Shown here piece by piece: positions 20,768 to 32,799 of a stretch of 64,000 bases of DNA. Each line of letters opens with the position of its first letter. Position 1 is the first letter of the stretch. The position numbers and the translations under genes were made by a program. The DNA is from Puccinia triticina (Eukaryota; Basidiomycota; Pucciniomycetes; Pucciniales; Pucciniaceae), in the NCBI RefSeq assembly GCF_026914185.1, contig NC_070570.1:1364001-1428000 (forward strand). The letters run 5' to 3'. The notes beneath the pieces are model-generated. The model saw only the letters and a program-made list of their open reading frames with translations. It did no database searches and was not told the origin of the DNA.

Positions 20768-21439
20768 TCTTGTACAGCAACTGAATTTTGTTATAGAAGT
20801 TTCCCAGCAGGCCGTAGGTTATTTCTGTATTGGCCACATCATAAATGCAGTAATCACAGGGATTCCTATTGGCATCTGTAATACCTTAATATTGTGACTG
20901 ATTCCTACCTGCTACATCCCCACATGATCACAATTTATTTTTCATCTGGTGTAATTGTTGCTTGAAATCACTTCAAACAGGAGTTTCAGTGGCAGTGCAA
21001 CAAGAATTGTCCAATAATGAACCCAATGCCACATAACTCTGAAACACATGCTGAATGAGCTATGGATGTGGGATATGACACACTGTTCTTTAGGCATTAC
21101 ATGAAAGGAGCACCTGTACTATTACATTTCTACCTACCATGCAGATGAAAGAGCAAGCACAATTTTTTTCATTTAGGGTCCTCAAAGTTGAAAACATACA
21201 GATGTGACATACTGCCATATGCACTTTTTTTGCAGGGAAGCGTTTGACAGCCCATGCAAATAAGGTTGTATGTTTTCATGACATATCACCTGGGGAAAAT
21301 TATAGTCACTTGATGGCAAGTTGAAGTGACATGATGCAGCTTTGGTTTCTGCGCCGGAGCTGCTCCAGTACTGCTCCAAGTCTGCTCCACCAGCACTTGT
21401 AGAGCTTGCAGGAAGGCACCAGAGCACTCAATGTGGCAC

Positions 21440-21787
21440 AGTCAGCTGATCCTAAATTTTTCCCAGGAACAGCTGATTCTCATCAAAAGCTGAGCAGTAG
21501 GCATTTACTGGGCCTGGGCCACAGCTGGGCATTGGCTATTCCGAGCCTGATACAAAGCCAAGTGTCAGCTGGACCAAGAATATTCTAAATCTGAGCATCA
21601 GCTCATCTAACAATGGTCCAAAGCTGAGCATCATCTTGGAAAAGGCTTTTGCAGAGCTGAGGATCAGCTGGGAAAATACTGTTCCAAAGATTAACACCAG
21701 CTGGGCCAAGAATTTTCAAAAGCTGAGCCAATACTGGTCCAAAACTGAGAATAGGCTGAGCCAAGGATGTTCCAAAGCTGAGAATAA
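21440..21787. repeat. Degenerate minisatellite, left part
   Basis: Imperfect repeats of roughly 30-36 bp built on AAAGCTGAGCATCAGCTG and GGCCAAGA.TGGTCC. The same repeat resumes at 31278 on the other side of element G, so G landed in the array. The remaining upstream sequence (20773-21440) has no gene seen. Confidence 0.75.
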
Positions 21788-22756
21788 TGTGAGCCTGAGT
21801 CTCTATAGTGACAGCAGGACACAAGAAATGGGGGACAACAGTTTGATTTCTTGGGATAAAGAAAATACAACTGTAAGAGAAAAAGAGAAAGAGAGAGAAA
21901 GAAACCAAGCAGGATAAGATAGAAGAGAAGTACTAGGTTATTCTAGTGGGAATGCACGTCCACTGGCAATGCTACTCTTCAGAAGAGTGCTGCTAATCTG
22001 TGCTAGAAGTGCTACAGCTTCCTCTCAGGAGGGTATCTGGATTAGATAAGTTTAATCCAGCCACAGTTTTTTAGACTTCTCTCTGAACAGTCAAGGTTCT
22101 TAATGGGAAACCTGAGGGACAGCCCTGCAACCTAGATTTTGAGGCAAAGGCCAAGTGATTATAAGGGACAGCCCTGTGATCAAGATAGAGGCAAAGGCCA
22201 GTAGAATAGAAGGGACAGCCCTGTGATCAAGGAGGAAGCAAAGCAAGAAGAAAAGGCAGATTAAACAAGACACAGAGTTGTACCTCTGAGATAATCAAGG
22301 TTCAGTGAAAGAGGTTACTTACTGTCAATATCCTAGGCGCCTGTGACGGTAGGTATACTGGGAGTAGAGTAGGCTCTTTTGTGGTGATCCTGGGGTTATC
22401 TGGGTGGTGGTTCTGGTGTGCTGAAGTCTGTGGATCCGCCTCAGGCAAGGGGGATTCTGACTACGAAAATTTTCACAGTTTGCTTATGTAATTTACATAT
22501 GTACATGTGGTTTGGCGCGCCAGGTAGTGCTGACACGTCACAACTGCGCAAGCGCGCCACAACTCAGTAACTCAGGGAAGGAGTATAGTTACAATGAATT
22601 GATAAGTTGTAACTAGGGTCAAAATTGCATGAGGAAACAGAATCTGAAGTCAAAACAAGGTTATCTCTTAAGATGAAAAAGATATAAAGTAATTTATATG
22701 TAACAAAGGTAGAACAGGCAGCTTTTAGGTCAGCTGTGATGACTCTAAGGCTGACA
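21788..22756 (-). repeat. Element G 3' LTR
   Basis: 969 bp, minus-strand start TGTCAGCCTTAGAG, end GGCTCACA. Matches 30309-31277 throughout by eye. Confidence 0.95.
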
Positions 22757-22793
22757 TTCCCTACCACCAAAAGGGTTGGATTTCTGTAAGAAA

Positions 22794-25700
22794 TTAAACC
22801 ACAGGGTTAGACCTCTTCTCGCTTCTGAATTTCCTGAGAAGGATAGCAGAGTCTGGGATGTCTTTCTCAAGGAGCCATTCATCATGATCAGCACTCATAC
22901 CTTTGTATCTAGCTAAGTACATCATAACATCTCTGTTTTCCACTCTCAATCTCTTGTCTCTGAGAATCTTTTGTATGACTTTACTCTGAGGGGTCTTATC
23001 CATGGGGGGGATGACAACTTTGACTTTCTGTCTCAAGGGGAACTTGTCTGGATTGGGGTCTTTGTATGGTTTCACCAAGCTGACAGGAAATGTGGGATGT
23101 TTCCTGCTAAACTCTTCAGTCAGTATCACTTCTACAGCATTTTTCCCATGTAAAGCTTTCACAAGGAATGGTCCTGTGAAGGAGTCTCTCATCTTCTTAG
23201 GGCCAGACAGGTTGTTGAAGTTTGCTGTGGATATTAGGACTTTATCACCAACTTTAAAAGATGGTTCTTTGTGACTCTTGTCCCATCTCTCTTTGTTGTA
23301 AGATGTAGCTTCTGTTATGCAGTGCTCAGCATGTTTTCTGGCTTTCTCAAAGATCTTTCCATAGGCAAGAGCAGTAGGATGAATGTCTACAGAGTCTTGC
23401 TTCAAGAAATTCCTGGGAAGGTTTGGGATCCAGCCTTTTTCTAGGATGGCAGGGGGTTTTCCAGTGGTTGAATGTATGCTGGTGCAATATGCTAGCTCAA
23501 GGATTGGTAGAAGTGAAACCCAATCATGAGTGTAACCATCATTGTCTTTGAATTCTAGACCATATGCACAAAATCTTCTGATCATATCTTCAAGTGTTTC
23601 AATCATCCTTTCAGCTAATCCATCAGTCTGGGGGTGGTAAGCAGTGGAGAAGGAGAGTTTTGTTCCTAGCATACTATGCAAACCAGTCCAGAATTCAGAT
23701 GTGAACTTAGGGTCTCTATCAGAGATGATGATTCTGGGGATTCCAGTCCTAGGCATTACTCTGTTCCAAAACAGTATGGCAGTGTCCATGGCAGAGTCAT
23801 CCTTGAAGCAGGGTACAAATATAGGGGTCTTAGAGTATCTGTCCACTATTACCAGACAAGCATTGAAACTAGCAGCTCCTCCAGGGGACAAGGAAGTTAC
23901 CCAATCCATGTTAATAACATCCCATGGTTTTGAAGGTTCCTCAATTTTCATAAGCAGTCCAAATCTTTTGCCTGTGGCTTTATTTGCTTTCTGGCATCTA
24001 TCACAGGAGGAGCAGTATTCACCAGTGTCTTGTTTCCAGTTAGCCCACCAAGCAGTATCAGCTACTTTTTCTAAAGTCCTATCTTCAGAAAGATGACCAG
24101 AGTAGACACTGTCATGGCATTCATGCAAGATGGTGTTGATACTTTCTTTGTCAGCTAGGACTAGGACAGAGTTGTGTTTCTCTCTGAAGTAGATGAGGCC
24201 ATCAAATATGGAGAATCTTCCTTCATCATATAGCTTTCTCCAAGGATCTTGTAAGGAATTTTTTAACTGGGCATCTTTAGCATCTTTCAACAAAAGTTCA
24301 GACAATATGGTAGTGTTCTTGTCTTGCTTGTAGCCTTCTCTCACTGAGTCAAAGAACTCATTCTTGAAAGTAGAGACATGTATGCCCATGATGGGGAATC
24401 TATCATCATCCTTGTCTTCTGGGTCATAAGCAGGGTTACTGGGATCATTTGGCAAAGCCCATCTGCTCAGTCCATCAGCATTCTTGTGAATATTCCCATC
24501 TCTGTGGATTATGGTCATATTGCCTCTGTATTCTTGAATAGCAATCTGCCACCTGAGCATATGTCTGTTGGGAGTCTTCATGTTCAATAGTGATCTCAAA
24601 GCTGTGCAGTCTGTTACAACATGAAATACACTGCCATCCAAGTAGTAATGGAGTTTTTCCAGGGCCCAAACCAGACATAAGCATTCAAGTTGACTAGCAC
24701 CATATCTTGTTTCACTGTCCTTCAGTTGTCTGGATATGAAAACAATGGGTCCTTCTTTTCTCACTCCATCAATGACTTGGACTTGATGTAAAGCAGCACC
24801 TAGACCGGTCATACTAGCGTCTACATATAGTGTGAAAGGATGGGCCCAGTCAGGAAACAATAGCAATGGAGCTGTGGTCAGTTTCTCTTTTAACAAGTTG
24901 TAGGCTACTATTCTATGATGAGTCATCTCATATATGACATCAATCCTTGTCAGCTCAGTCAGAGGTTTGGCTATCTCTGCAAACTTCTCAATGTGTTGTC
25001 TGTAGTACCCAGCAAAACCAAGAAATGATTGCATTTCTTTCCTACTACTAGGCACAGGTTTTTGGAGGACAGCAGCTACTTTATTCTGGTCTATTCCTAT
25101 GGCAATACCAGACACAAGATGGCCTAGAGCTTTGATCTGATCAAATCCAAAGTTACACTTCTTCAAGGAGATTTTCATGTTCATGTTAATGACAACTTTC
25201 AGGATTCTGTCTATCCTATTGAGGTGTTCCTCCCAAGTGTTGGACATAATGATGATATCATCAATGTAGATAATGACCCACTTCTCATCAATTTCCTTTC
25301 TGAATTCAATGTCCATCATTCTCTGGAAATGAGAGGGGGCATTCTTGATCCCAAAGGGCATTCTAAGGTACTCATAGATTCCTTTGTGCATAATAATCCT
25401 CAGTAGATGTCTGGAATCTTCTGCAATGACATTCTGGTGGAAACCTTTGAGTACATCCATGCTAGTCAGATACTTAGCTTTGGCCAGGTTGTTCAGAGTC
25501 TCACTGATCTTGGGAATGGGATACCTGTCTGAAGCAGTGTATGAATTCAAAGCTCTGAAGTCTCCTACCATTCTGGACTTTCCATTGTGCCAGGCAATGA
25601 TTACAGGAGTAGTGATCTCAACTACTTCATTATGACCAACTTTCCTTAGAACATTCAGGTTTACTAGTTCCTCAATGTGTTGTTCAAGAGCTTCTCTGCT

Positions 25701-28700
25701 TTTGGGGCTGGCAGGATAAGGAGGTCTTCTGAGGAGAGGAGGATAGGGTCTCTCAGTTGTCAATTTGATATGAACTTCATGACCTTTAATGGCACCAAGG
25801 GGCTGGTTGGTATTGGAGAAGGCAAGGTTGTTATTGTGGAGGACTTCAAACAGCTTCTCCTTTTGCTCAATAGTCAACTTATCACTGAACTTGGCTTCAC
25901 AGAGTTCTTCTGTAATAAATTTCTGCAGTTGAGGATTGGACTTCTTTACAGCAGAAATTTCATTGGAAGGGCTCATTTTCTCCAGATGATGAGACTTAAA
26001 ACTGAATTTCTTCCTCTTGTTCTCATTTCCAATGGTAAAGAATCTCTCTTTGCTGTTTGTGATGTCAAAGCCATAAAGAGACATGTAATCATTTCCAAGG
26101 ATAAGATAGTCAATTCTTGCATTTTTCATGACTACAAATTCTGCTAGAATTCTGATAGAGCCTTTAGTGTGAGGAAAAATCAAAGCTGTTTCTATTATGC
26201 CCATTGGTTGTAATTGGTCACTACAGCTGTGAAATTTTGCATGGTTAATTGGCATGAGCTTGTTTTCCCATTCTGGTAATATAGAGTCTAGCAATTTGTT
26301 GCTGATGATTGAGCAAGAAGCTCCACTATCAAGAAGACATGATTGTTCTCTGGATTCAATAAGGACAGTGGTAAGATTTGCTTTTCCAGTAAGATGAGCT
26401 TTTCCTCTATCAGGTTTACATTTCATCAGTCTAGCATCCTCTATGTGGGAAGACTGGCAGGATTTGTCCCATGTCTGGGGTTGATGAGTTTCAGCTTGAA
26501 TTTCAGCAATGGAGAAGTCTTGGTTTATCTCACACTCTACAGCATGTGTTCCAAAATCAAAATCAACCAAGGGGTCATAATTGGCACCATTCCCATTGTT
26601 CATGGCAAGAATCATATGATTGGTTCTATGATTCTCTTCTTCTTCATCTAGTTCTGATTCAGACTTGTGTGGTTCACCTTGATCTTCTCCATTGTCACTC
26701 TTGGGATCATCATCATCATCCATTCCTACATTATTGATCCTGTTCTTCTTCTTAGGGCATTCCCTGGAGAAGTGACCAGTTTGTTTACAGAAATGGCATA
26801 TAAGTTTTTCTTTCTCAGGGGCAGAGACAGGATTCTTTTTGGCAGAGGAGTCAGTTGGCTTATCAGTTTTCTCAGGGGCAGGATTGCTTCTCCAGTGGGA
26901 TCTGTTTGGAGTGTTATAATTGTTTGTCACAGGCTTGTTCCTTTTCATGACTCTGTCTATGACCTCTTCAGCAATTATAACCATATCCTCAAAACTCATT
27001 TCAGTGGCATCTCTTTTGTATCTGCTTTTAATAGCATGCTCAAGGTTTGGAGGGCATTGCTTTAAGATTTTCTCACAAATAAGGTACTGACTGAGTTCAG
27101 GTTGATAAGCTTTCAGTCTTTCTCTCTGATTACCAAACCATTTATGGATTTTCCTCCCATCATAGGCAAAGTGATCATTCTCAAACTCTTGTTGCATTTT
27201 CCATTTCCAGTTCTCAGTGCCAAACTTGTTTCTGATGGCATTCTTCCACCAAGCCCAAGATTTGTTTCCATACTGGTCTCTGATGCCTAGGTACCAATTC
27301 CTTGCAGTGTCAGTTAACAAGATTGTTAATCTACTGATTATCATGTTATCCAGCATCAAGTAGTCTCTGACCAGGATATCAGTGTTTTTAATCCAAAGCT
27401 CATGATTGTAAGGTAATTCTCCAGAGAATTTCTCCCAGTCTCCATTTTTGGGGATACCTTTCCACAGTTCCTTCCTCATTTCAAAGTCTATTGCTCCATG
27501 ATCAATGTAGGGGAATTCCTCTTGGGTCTTAGCCTCAGGAGTATTGCTAGCAGGCTTAGGAAAGTTATCTCTTGGTGGTCTCTGGGGTTCAGGAGTAGGA
27601 ACAGGAGGAGGAGGTCTGTGTTCCTGTTGTTGCTCATGGTGGACATTCTGGAAGGGATTATTGTATAAGAGATGAGGGGGTTGGTCTCTGTCATCTGGTA
27701 TTAACACGGAATCCAGCTTTGAGCTCACAGTGTTTACTACAGAAGATATGTCACTGAATCTTCTCTTAGATTGTTCAAATCTGTTGTGCTCATTGGCATG
27801 AAGGTCATTGATCTGATTACCAATGGAAGTAAGATTGTTGCTCACTTTCTCTTCAAAATCTTTCAGATTTTGGCCAATTGTATCCATGTTAGAATGACAT
27901 TGTGATTCATTTACCAGAATCAAATCTTGAACTGTCTCAAACTTATCATCTATGTGTTTCTTCAGTTGTTCTAACACATTGTTATTCACTGTGGACTTCT
28001 CTCTGGCACTTTCACCTATGTTATTCAGGATTTGATCAAGCAAAAAGGGAATGAATTCATCTTTAAACAGATCAAGAATTGAATGATTCAGGACATCTTT
28101 AAAATTGCTGACACAAGATTCAAGAAGAGTACCAGGAATGGTTTCAACAGTACCAGATAATTCAGAGAGAAATTTAGAGAACAAGACTTGTAATTTTTCT
28201 TCTAGGAACAAGGGACCATTTCTAGACATTTCAGAGTTAAGGTTATTGAGAAAAAATTCTCTATTTGAAGGATCAGAGAGATTATCAATATCTAAACTGA
28301 GGCCTAGTGGTGAATCACTACTTAAGGAACTTTTGGGTAAAGATTCATCTAGTAAGGGCCTCTCCCTCTGGCTCTCCCGCGTCCATAGATTCTCCTCACT
28401 CCTCGTGTGGCTCTCATCAGGTATTCTCCTATCTCTAGTACTCTCTGAGTGTCGTCCTGGGGGCGTCTCCAGTTCCTCCCTGATCCTCTCCAATTGTCTT
28501 GAGGATGAGGGGGGTTGTGGTCTGCGTATCCTTGCTGCGTGTGAGGATAATGGGGTGGATTGACCCCGCCAGGTTGATAATGAGGGCTGGGGCGGAACAA
28601 TTGAACCACCTCTCGCGGTATAGAAGCTGGTATTGGCCTCACTTGGAGCGCTTGCGGCGGCGGCGGCGGCGGTGGTTGCTGCGGCATTTGAGGGCCGTGG

Positions 28701-29549
28701 TAAATCTGACCTTCTGGACGCGGTTGTGGAAGTTCCTGACGGTTGGAAGGGGTAGGACCCTGGAACTCCTGCGTTGGTACTCGGTACTGTAAGCCCGTAG
28801 GCTCCGGAGTCGGCGTGGCTATCATTGGTTGATAGTTGGCGTGTGGCGCTACGGCTAGCTGCGAATGGTGGCGGATTGTTTGATCTGCCGGGTTCTGTTG
28901 CGCTAGAGATTGATTCAATTGATGGAGCTCCTCGTTGGGGATCCATTCTTGGCATAGACGGATAGCGTCTGCTCTCCCAACCAGCTCTATAATCATTTCT
29001 TGCGTCATCGAAGCTTGGGAGAGGAGTCTCTTCATCGAGGCCGTGTTCTGTGCCTCTCTCGCTCGGACAAACATGTCGAATTGATCGTTGAAGAGGTTGA
29101 TGAGGCCTGTCAGCTCCATTTCTTCTGGGATCAGATCCATCGGGCCGGAAGACTCTTCCCGTCGTGGGTTCTGAATGGGCGGAAGGAGGGCTAAACTGGG
29201 GGAGGCATTCGGCCTCATACCCTCGGGGTTGGTAGGCTGGGAGGGCGGTTGATCCTTCTGAGGATAATTCGCCGTAGGGATCATTTGTTCCCTGTCTACT
29301 GGGCGCGGTACCGGCGTGGACCTGTTCGAGGCTAGAGCTATTGATGTCTCTCTCGCCTGGTATAGCGCCGGAGGGATCCCTGTGTCTGGGGGAAGCGGCT
29401 CCTCCTCCGGGAACTTGAGGAAATCCTCTTGGAGCGGCGGCAATGCTGACTCTAGCTCTTCGAAGCCTTTCCTCGGCGGCTGGACTGAGGCGGTAGCGGA
29501 GGCGCTGTTCTGCTGAGAGGTCTCTGCCATTTCTAAGGTGAGGAGGCAT
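22794..29549 (-). CDS. Element G Gag-Pol polyprotein, 2251 aa
   Basis: ATG at 29549 (ACC before the ATG). The first ~400 residues are low-complexity Ser/Pro/Arg-rich. A region with coiled-coil character follows, then a capsid region ([18 protein letters not shown] ... ARNWYLGI), and the zinc knuckle [14 protein letters not shown]. The protease site is [14 protein letters not shown] has [25 protein letters not shown] and the catalytic [10 protein letters not shown]. RNase H has [14 protein letters not shown]. The integrase finger is [11 protein letters not shown] ... CDRCQKANK; its triad is in [16 protein letters not shown] and [10 protein letters not shown]. The C-terminal chromodomain reads [19 protein letters not shown]. 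All catalytic residues I could check are present. Most of the frame is almost free of CpG, unlike its first ~1.2 kb. Confidence 0.95.
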   Translation of the reverse strand: MPPHLRNGRDLSAEQRLRYRLSPAAEERLRRARVSIAAAPRGFPQVPGGGAASPRHRDPSGAIPGERDINSSSLEQVHAGTAPSRQGTNDPYGELSSEGSTALPAYQPRGYEAECLPQFSPPSAHSEPTTGRVFRPDGSDPRRNGADRPHQPLQRSIRHVCPSERGTEHGLDEETPLPSFDDARNDYRAGWESRRYPSMPRMDPQRGAPSIESISSATEPGRSNNPPPFAASRSATRQLSTNDSHADSGAYGLTVPSTNAGVPGSYPFQPSGTSTTASRRSDLPRPSNAAATTAAAAAASAPSEANTSFYTARGGSIVPPQPSLSTWRGQSTPLSSHAARIRRPQPPSSSRQLERIREELETPPGRHSESTRDRRIPDESHTRSEENLWTRESQRERPLLDESLPKSSLSSDSPLGLSLDIDNLSDPSNREFFLNNLNSEMSRNGPLFLEEKLQVLFSKFLSELSGTVETIPGTLLESCVSNFKDVLNHSILDLFKDEFIPFLLDQILNNIGESAREKSTVNNNVLEQLKKHIDDKFETVQDLILVNESQCHSNMDTIGQNLKDFEEKVSNNLTSIGNQINDLHANEHNRFEQSKRRFSDISSVVNTVSSKLDSVLIPDDRDQPPHLLYNNPFQNVHHEQQQEHRPPPPVPTPEPQRPPRDNFPKPASNTPEAKTQEEFPYIDHGAIDFEMRKELWKGIPKNGDWEKFSGELPYNHELWIKNTDILVRDYLMLDNMIISRLTILLTDTARNWYLGIRDQYGNKSWAWWKNAIRNKFGTENWKWKMQQEFENDHFAYDGRKIHKWFGNQRERLKAYQPELSQYLICEKILKQCPPNLEHAIKSRYKRDATEMSFEDMVIIAEEVIDRVMKRNKPVTNNYNTPNRSHWRSNPAPEKTDKPTDSSAKKNPVSAPEKEKLICHFCKQTGHFSRECPKKKNRINNVGMDDDDDPKSDNGEDQGEPHKSESELDEEEENHRTNHMILAMNNGNGANYDPLVDFDFGTHAVECEINQDFSIAEIQAETHQPQTWDKSCQSSHIEDARLMKCKPDRGKAHLTGKANLTTVLIESREQSCLLDSGASCSIISNKLLDSILPEWENKLMPINHAKFHSCSDQLQPMGIIETALIFPHTKGSIRILAEFVVMKNARIDYLILGNDYMSLYGFDITNSKERFFTIGNENKRKKFSFKSHHLEKMSPSNEISAVKKSNPQLQKFITEELCEAKFSDKLTIEQKEKLFEVLHNNNLAFSNTNQPLGAIKGHEVHIKLTTERPYPPLLRRPPYPASPKSREALEQHIEELVNLNVLRKVGHNEVVEITTPVIIAWHNGKSRMVGDFRALNSYTASDRYPIPKISETLNNLAKAKYLTSMDVLKGFHQNVIAEDSRHLLRIIMHKGIYEYLRMPFGIKNAPSHFQRMMDIEFRKEIDEKWVIIYIDDIIIMSNTWEEHLNRIDRILKVVINMNMKISLKKCNFGFDQIKALGHLVSGIAIGIDQNKVAAVLQKPVPSSRKEMQSFLGFAGYYRQHIEKFAEIAKPLTELTRIDVIYEMTHHRIVAYNLLKEKLTTAPLLLFPDWAHPFTLYVDASMTGLGAALHQVQVIDGVRKEGPIVFISRQLKDSETRYGASQLECLCLVWALEKLHYYLDGSVFHVVTDCTALRSLLNMKTPNRHMLRWQIAIQEYRGNMTIIHRDGNIHKNADGLSRWALPNDPSNPAYDPEDKDDDRFPIMGIHVSTFKNEFFDSVREGYKQDKNTTILSELLLKDAKDAQLKNSLQDPWRKLYDEGRFSIFDGLIYFREKHNSVLVLADKESINTILHECHDSVYSGHLSEDRTLEKVADTAWWANWKQDTGEYCSSCDRCQKANKATGKRFGLLMKIEEPSKPWDVINMDWVTSLSPGGAASFNACLVIVDRYSKTPIFVPCFKDDSAMDTAILFWNRVMPRTGIPRIIISDRDPKFTSEFWTGLHSMLGTKLSFSTAYHPQTDGLAERMIETLEDMIRRFCAYGLEFKDNDGYTHDWVSLLPILELAYCTSIHSTTGKPPAILEKGWIPNLPRNFLKQDSVDIHPTALAYGKIFEKARKHAEHCITEATSYNKERWDKSHKEPSFKVGDKVLISTANFNNLSGPKKMRDSFTGPFLVKALHGKNAVEVILTEEFSRKHPTFPVSLVKPYKDPNPDKFPLRQKVKVVIPPMDKTPQSKVIQKILRDKRLRVENRDVMMYLARYKGMSADHDEWLLEKDIPDSAILLRKFRSEKRSNPVV
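28349..29530 (-). CDS. 393-aa frame overlapping the start of element G gag
   Basis: An ATG frame entirely inside gag-pol, offset by one base, beginning 19 nt after the gag ATG, with a good start context (GAA before ATG, G after). The protein looks globular in its middle ([20 protein letters not shown] and following helices), is Pro/Gln-rich after that, and ends in an Arg/Gly tail [14 protein letters not shown] typical of RNA-binding regions. The gag frame over the same bases is low-complexity, which suggests that this frame may be the one under stronger constraint. Could be translated by leaky scanning, or joined to gag-pol by frameshifting. Function unknown; whether it is expressed is an inference. 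Confidence 0.5.
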   Translation of the reverse strand: MAETSQQNSASATASVQPPRKGFEELESALPPLQEDFLKFPEEEPLPPDTGIPPALYQARETSIALASNRSTPVPRPVDREQMIPTANYPQKDQPPSQPTNPEGMRPNASPSLALLPPIQNPRREESSGPMDLIPEEMELTGLINLFNDQFDMFVRAREAQNTASMKRLLSQASMTQEMIIELVGRADAIRLCQEWIPNEELHQLNQSLAQQNPADQTIRHHSQLAVAPHANYQPMIATPTPEPTGLQYRVPTQEFQGPTPSNRQELPQPRPEGQIYHGPQMPQQPPPPPPPQALQVRPIPASIPREVVQLFRPSPHYQPGGVNPPHYPHTQQGYADHNPPHPQDNWRGSGRNWRRPQDDTQRVLEIGEYLMRATRGVRRIYGRGRARGRGPY

Positions 29550-29612
29550 GGTGAGCACGTGTAGGAAAGTTGGTAGTCGAGTAGGAAAAGAAGAATAAGG
29601 ATTTTTTAAAGG

Positions 29613-30119
29613 TTAAGTACCTGAGGATTTAGCTTTAGCAGAAATTCTCTTGCTTTTCCGCGTAGTAGAAGAGGTTTTTTTCTTATTTTCCTTTGCGCTT
29701 GACTTCGCTGAGGAATTAGAGTTCCACTCGGCTATATTGACGGGAGCAACAGTCTTCTTTCGACGAGTTTTTTGTGCTCTTGCAGTAGCAATAGGGGTCC
29801 ACGACGAACTACTGATAAGATTGCCGTTGCGCGGGTTTGTCACTATTCTATTGTCGTAGTTTTCGTCTTCTGCGCTAGTCTGCGCCGTTAAGAATTTTTT
29901 TACGGTCAACTGCGGTAATTGTAGATAAGAAGCAGGAGAATCTTTTGAGCGTACTCCGTTTTTCGCTATCTCCTCTTGATTCGAAGATATGGAGGGTTCT
30001 GGGGAGGATAAGTCCGACGAAGGGATGAATAGCGGCGCGGAGGAGTCGCAATTCTGCACTTTCACGAGTACACAGGACGTAAAAAAATTTTTCAAGGGTT
30101 CAGTTAGGAATTTTATCAA
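29613..30119 (-). other. Open frame without ATG in element G leader
   Basis: This frame stays open from just inside the 5' LTR (about 30323) to 29613 but has no ATG. The encoded tail is very basic (AQKTRRKKT, then Lys/Ser-rich repeats), like a nuclear-localisation or nucleic-acid-binding tail. It would need a non-AUG start or splicing. It may equally be chance openness of a leader. Confidence 0.25.
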
Positions 30120-30308
30120 TATAAGAGCAATTTGGGATAATTTTAGAAGATTTTCAGCGTTAGTAGGATATGTAGAAAAATTTTTTAAGTGATTTTTTCG
30201 AATTTTTAAGAGTTTTTTGTTTGATTTAGTCAGGAGGATCAGTCCTTTGGCTTTATAGCAGTCTAGAATTATGAAAAGGTGAGTAATTTTCCCGATGAGG
30301 CCCCCAAT

Positions 30309-31277
30309 TGTGAGCCTGAGTCTCTATAGTGACAGCAGGACACAAGAAATGGGGGACAACAGTTTGATTTCTTGGGATAAAGAAAATACAACTGTAAGAG
30401 AAAAAGAGAAAGAGAGAGAAAGAAACCAAGCAGGATAAGATAGAAGAGAAGTACTAGGTTATTCTAGTGGGAATGCACGTCCACTGGCAATGCTACTCTT
30501 CAGAAGAGTGCTGCTAATCTGTGCTAGAAGTGCTACAGCTTCCTCTCAGGAGGGTATCTGGATTAGATAAGTTTAATCCAGCCACAGTTTTTTAGACTTC
30601 TCTCTGAACAGTCAAGGTTCTTAATGGGAAACCTGAGGGACAGCCCTGCAACCTAGATTTTGAGGCAAAGGCCAAGTGATTATAAGGGACAGCCCTGTGA
30701 TCAAGATAGAGGCAAAGGCCAGTAGAATAGAAGGGACAGCCCTGTGATCAAGGAGGAAGCAAAGCAAGAAGAAAAGGCAGATTAAACAAGACACAGAGTT
30801 GTACCTCTGAGATAATCAAGGTTCAGTGAAAGAGGTTACTTACTGTCAATATCCTAGGCGCCTGTGACGGTAGGTATACTGGGAGTAGAGTAGGCTCTTT
30901 TGTGGTGATCCTGGGGTTATCTGGGTGGTGGTTCTGGTGTGCTGAAGTCTGTGGATCCGCCTCAGGCAAGGGGGATTCTGACTACGAAAATTTTCACAGT
31001 TTGCTTATGTAATTTACATATGTACATGTGGTTTGGCGCGCCAGGTAGTGCTGACACGTCACAACTGCGCAAGCGCGCCACAACTCAGTAACTCAGGGAA
31101 GGAGTATAGTTACAATGAATTGATAAGTTGTAACTAGGGTCAAAATTGCATGAGGAAACAGAATCTGAAGTCAAAACAAGGTTATCTCTTAAGATGAAAA
31201 AGATATAAAGTAATTTATATGTAACAAAGGTAGAACAGGCAGCTTTTAGGTCAGCTGTGATGACTCTAAGGCTGACA
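30309..31277 (-). repeat. Element G 5' LTR
   Basis: 969 bp, same sequence as 21788-22756 by eye; followed by the second AATAA target duplication. Confidence 0.95.
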
Positions 31278-31282
31278 AATAA

Positions 31283-31720
31283 GGTGTTTTAAGACTATTC
31301 AAAAGATGAGCATCACCTGAGCCAACCACAGCTGAGCATCAGCTGAGCCAAGGCTGGTCTACAGAGCATTGTCTGAGCCAAGGCTGGTCCACAGATAAGC
31401 ATCAGCTGTTACAGGAGTGGTCAGAAGCTGAGAATTGACTGGGCCAAGATTGATCCAAAGCTGAAAATCAGCTGATGCAATACTGTTCCAAAGCTGAGCA
31501 TTGGCGGGGTAAATGATAGTCCTAATCTGAGTCTAATCTGAGCCATGACTGGACTAAAGCTGAGAATCATCTTTTGGCCAGGACTGGTTCAAAGCTGAGA
31601 ATGAGCTGGGCACCAAAGCTGAGCATGAGCTGGGAGCCAAAGCTGAGAATGAGCTGGGCACCAAAGCTGAGCATGAGCTAGGAGCCAAAGCTGGGTATCA
31701 GCTGACCAGAAATGAGGATT
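31283..31720. repeat. Degenerate minisatellite, right part
   Basis: Continuation of the AAAGCTGAGCAT-type array beyond element G. Near its right end (31620-31710) shorter units GAGCTGGGCACCAAAGCT and GAGCTGGGAGCCAAAGCT alternate. Confidence 0.75.
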
Positions 31721-32799
31721 GGTAGTGCACAGCCAAAAATGAGGATCTCCTATGGAAATTCCAAAATGTAAGTAGATGGGAAGGAAATGTGGTTAGACTG
31801 TGGATACATGGTGGTTGGCCCGCTGGAGCTGGCATGATGTTGCTTGTCATGAATTGACTATTTTTTCTTCCTGGTGTATGCTGCTATGTTGCAACTTTGA
31901 GAACCGCAATTGTTTTTCATAAAATGATTTGTTGTGCAGAATGGGCACTAAAACATGTTGAAGTCTCAATCCAGCACTCCTTAACACAAAGTTGCTTACA
32001 TATACAATCACCATTGGAGGCTAAATCAAACATCATCATAAGCACACACCTACTGTATTCAACAGCAAAAAAGCAATGTGTACTTACACCATTTGCAAAT
32101 TGATGTCAAGTTAATAAAACTAAAGCCTAAGGCGGCTGCACCACTGTGAGTATCTGTCCTATAGTCTGCAATTAAAGTAGTTAAAATGGACTCTTATTAA
32201 GCAAGAAATTTTTTAATTATTATACAGACTTACTTCGCGCACGGCGGAAAAATCTTTGTGCACTGTGCAGTGCGCAAATTTCCAAACTCTTTGCACACTG
32301 CAGGTGAAGGAATCAAAGTTTTCAAGATTTTTTTGACAAATCAATAGAAAGGCCTTTTACTGCCCTCTGGGCAATTTTTAGGAGTTTTTTGAAGCTCCCT
32401 TGTATGCTGAAATCCAAGTTTATTAAAGACACAGTTTTATCTCAATTGTAAAAAACAAGATCAAGGGTCCCCCCTACAAAATAACAAAAGAGAGAAAAAA
32501 AATCAAGGTTTTCCCCTTATTTAAAACTTCCAAAAAATGACCGCACTAATCTCCATACAATAATTATTCAAAAAAATAAAATCTCAACTTAGGCCCCCAA
32601 CAACAGAAGAGATGTGTACTCAGGCTCAGCCCCCAGCCCGCGTCTAGCGCGCGGGTCAAAAGGGATGGAGATGAAGGCCCCCGGCCAGCAGCTAAGGCTA
32701 CGGACCCGTGGGGGGGCCACTCTTCGCCCCTCAGACTGCGCATGTGCAACAGCAGAGGGGTTGAGGGCAATGGATAGCGGGAAGTGCAGCGTCTCCAAT
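31721..32799. other. No gene seen
   Basis: Mostly AT-rich, with a GC-rich island at about 32590-32790 that encodes no recognisable product. Confidence 0.4.

Larger units (their letters stand above)
21788..31277 (-). mobile_element. Element G: full-length chromodomain Ty3/gypsy retrotransposon
   Basis: 9.49 kb with TSD AATAA (21783-21787, 31278-31282) and two 969-bp LTRs that show no difference by eye. Read on the minus strand: 5' LTR (30309-31277), about 760-nt leader, one uninterrupted gag-pol frame (29549-22794), a polypurine tract TGGTGGTAGGGAA, then the 3' LTR (21788-22756). The sequence right after the 5' LTR is ATTGGGGGCCTCATCGGG, a candidate primer binding site that I cannot assign to a tRNA. 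LTR identity, TSD and intact frame point to a recent and possibly active insertion. Confidence 0.95.
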
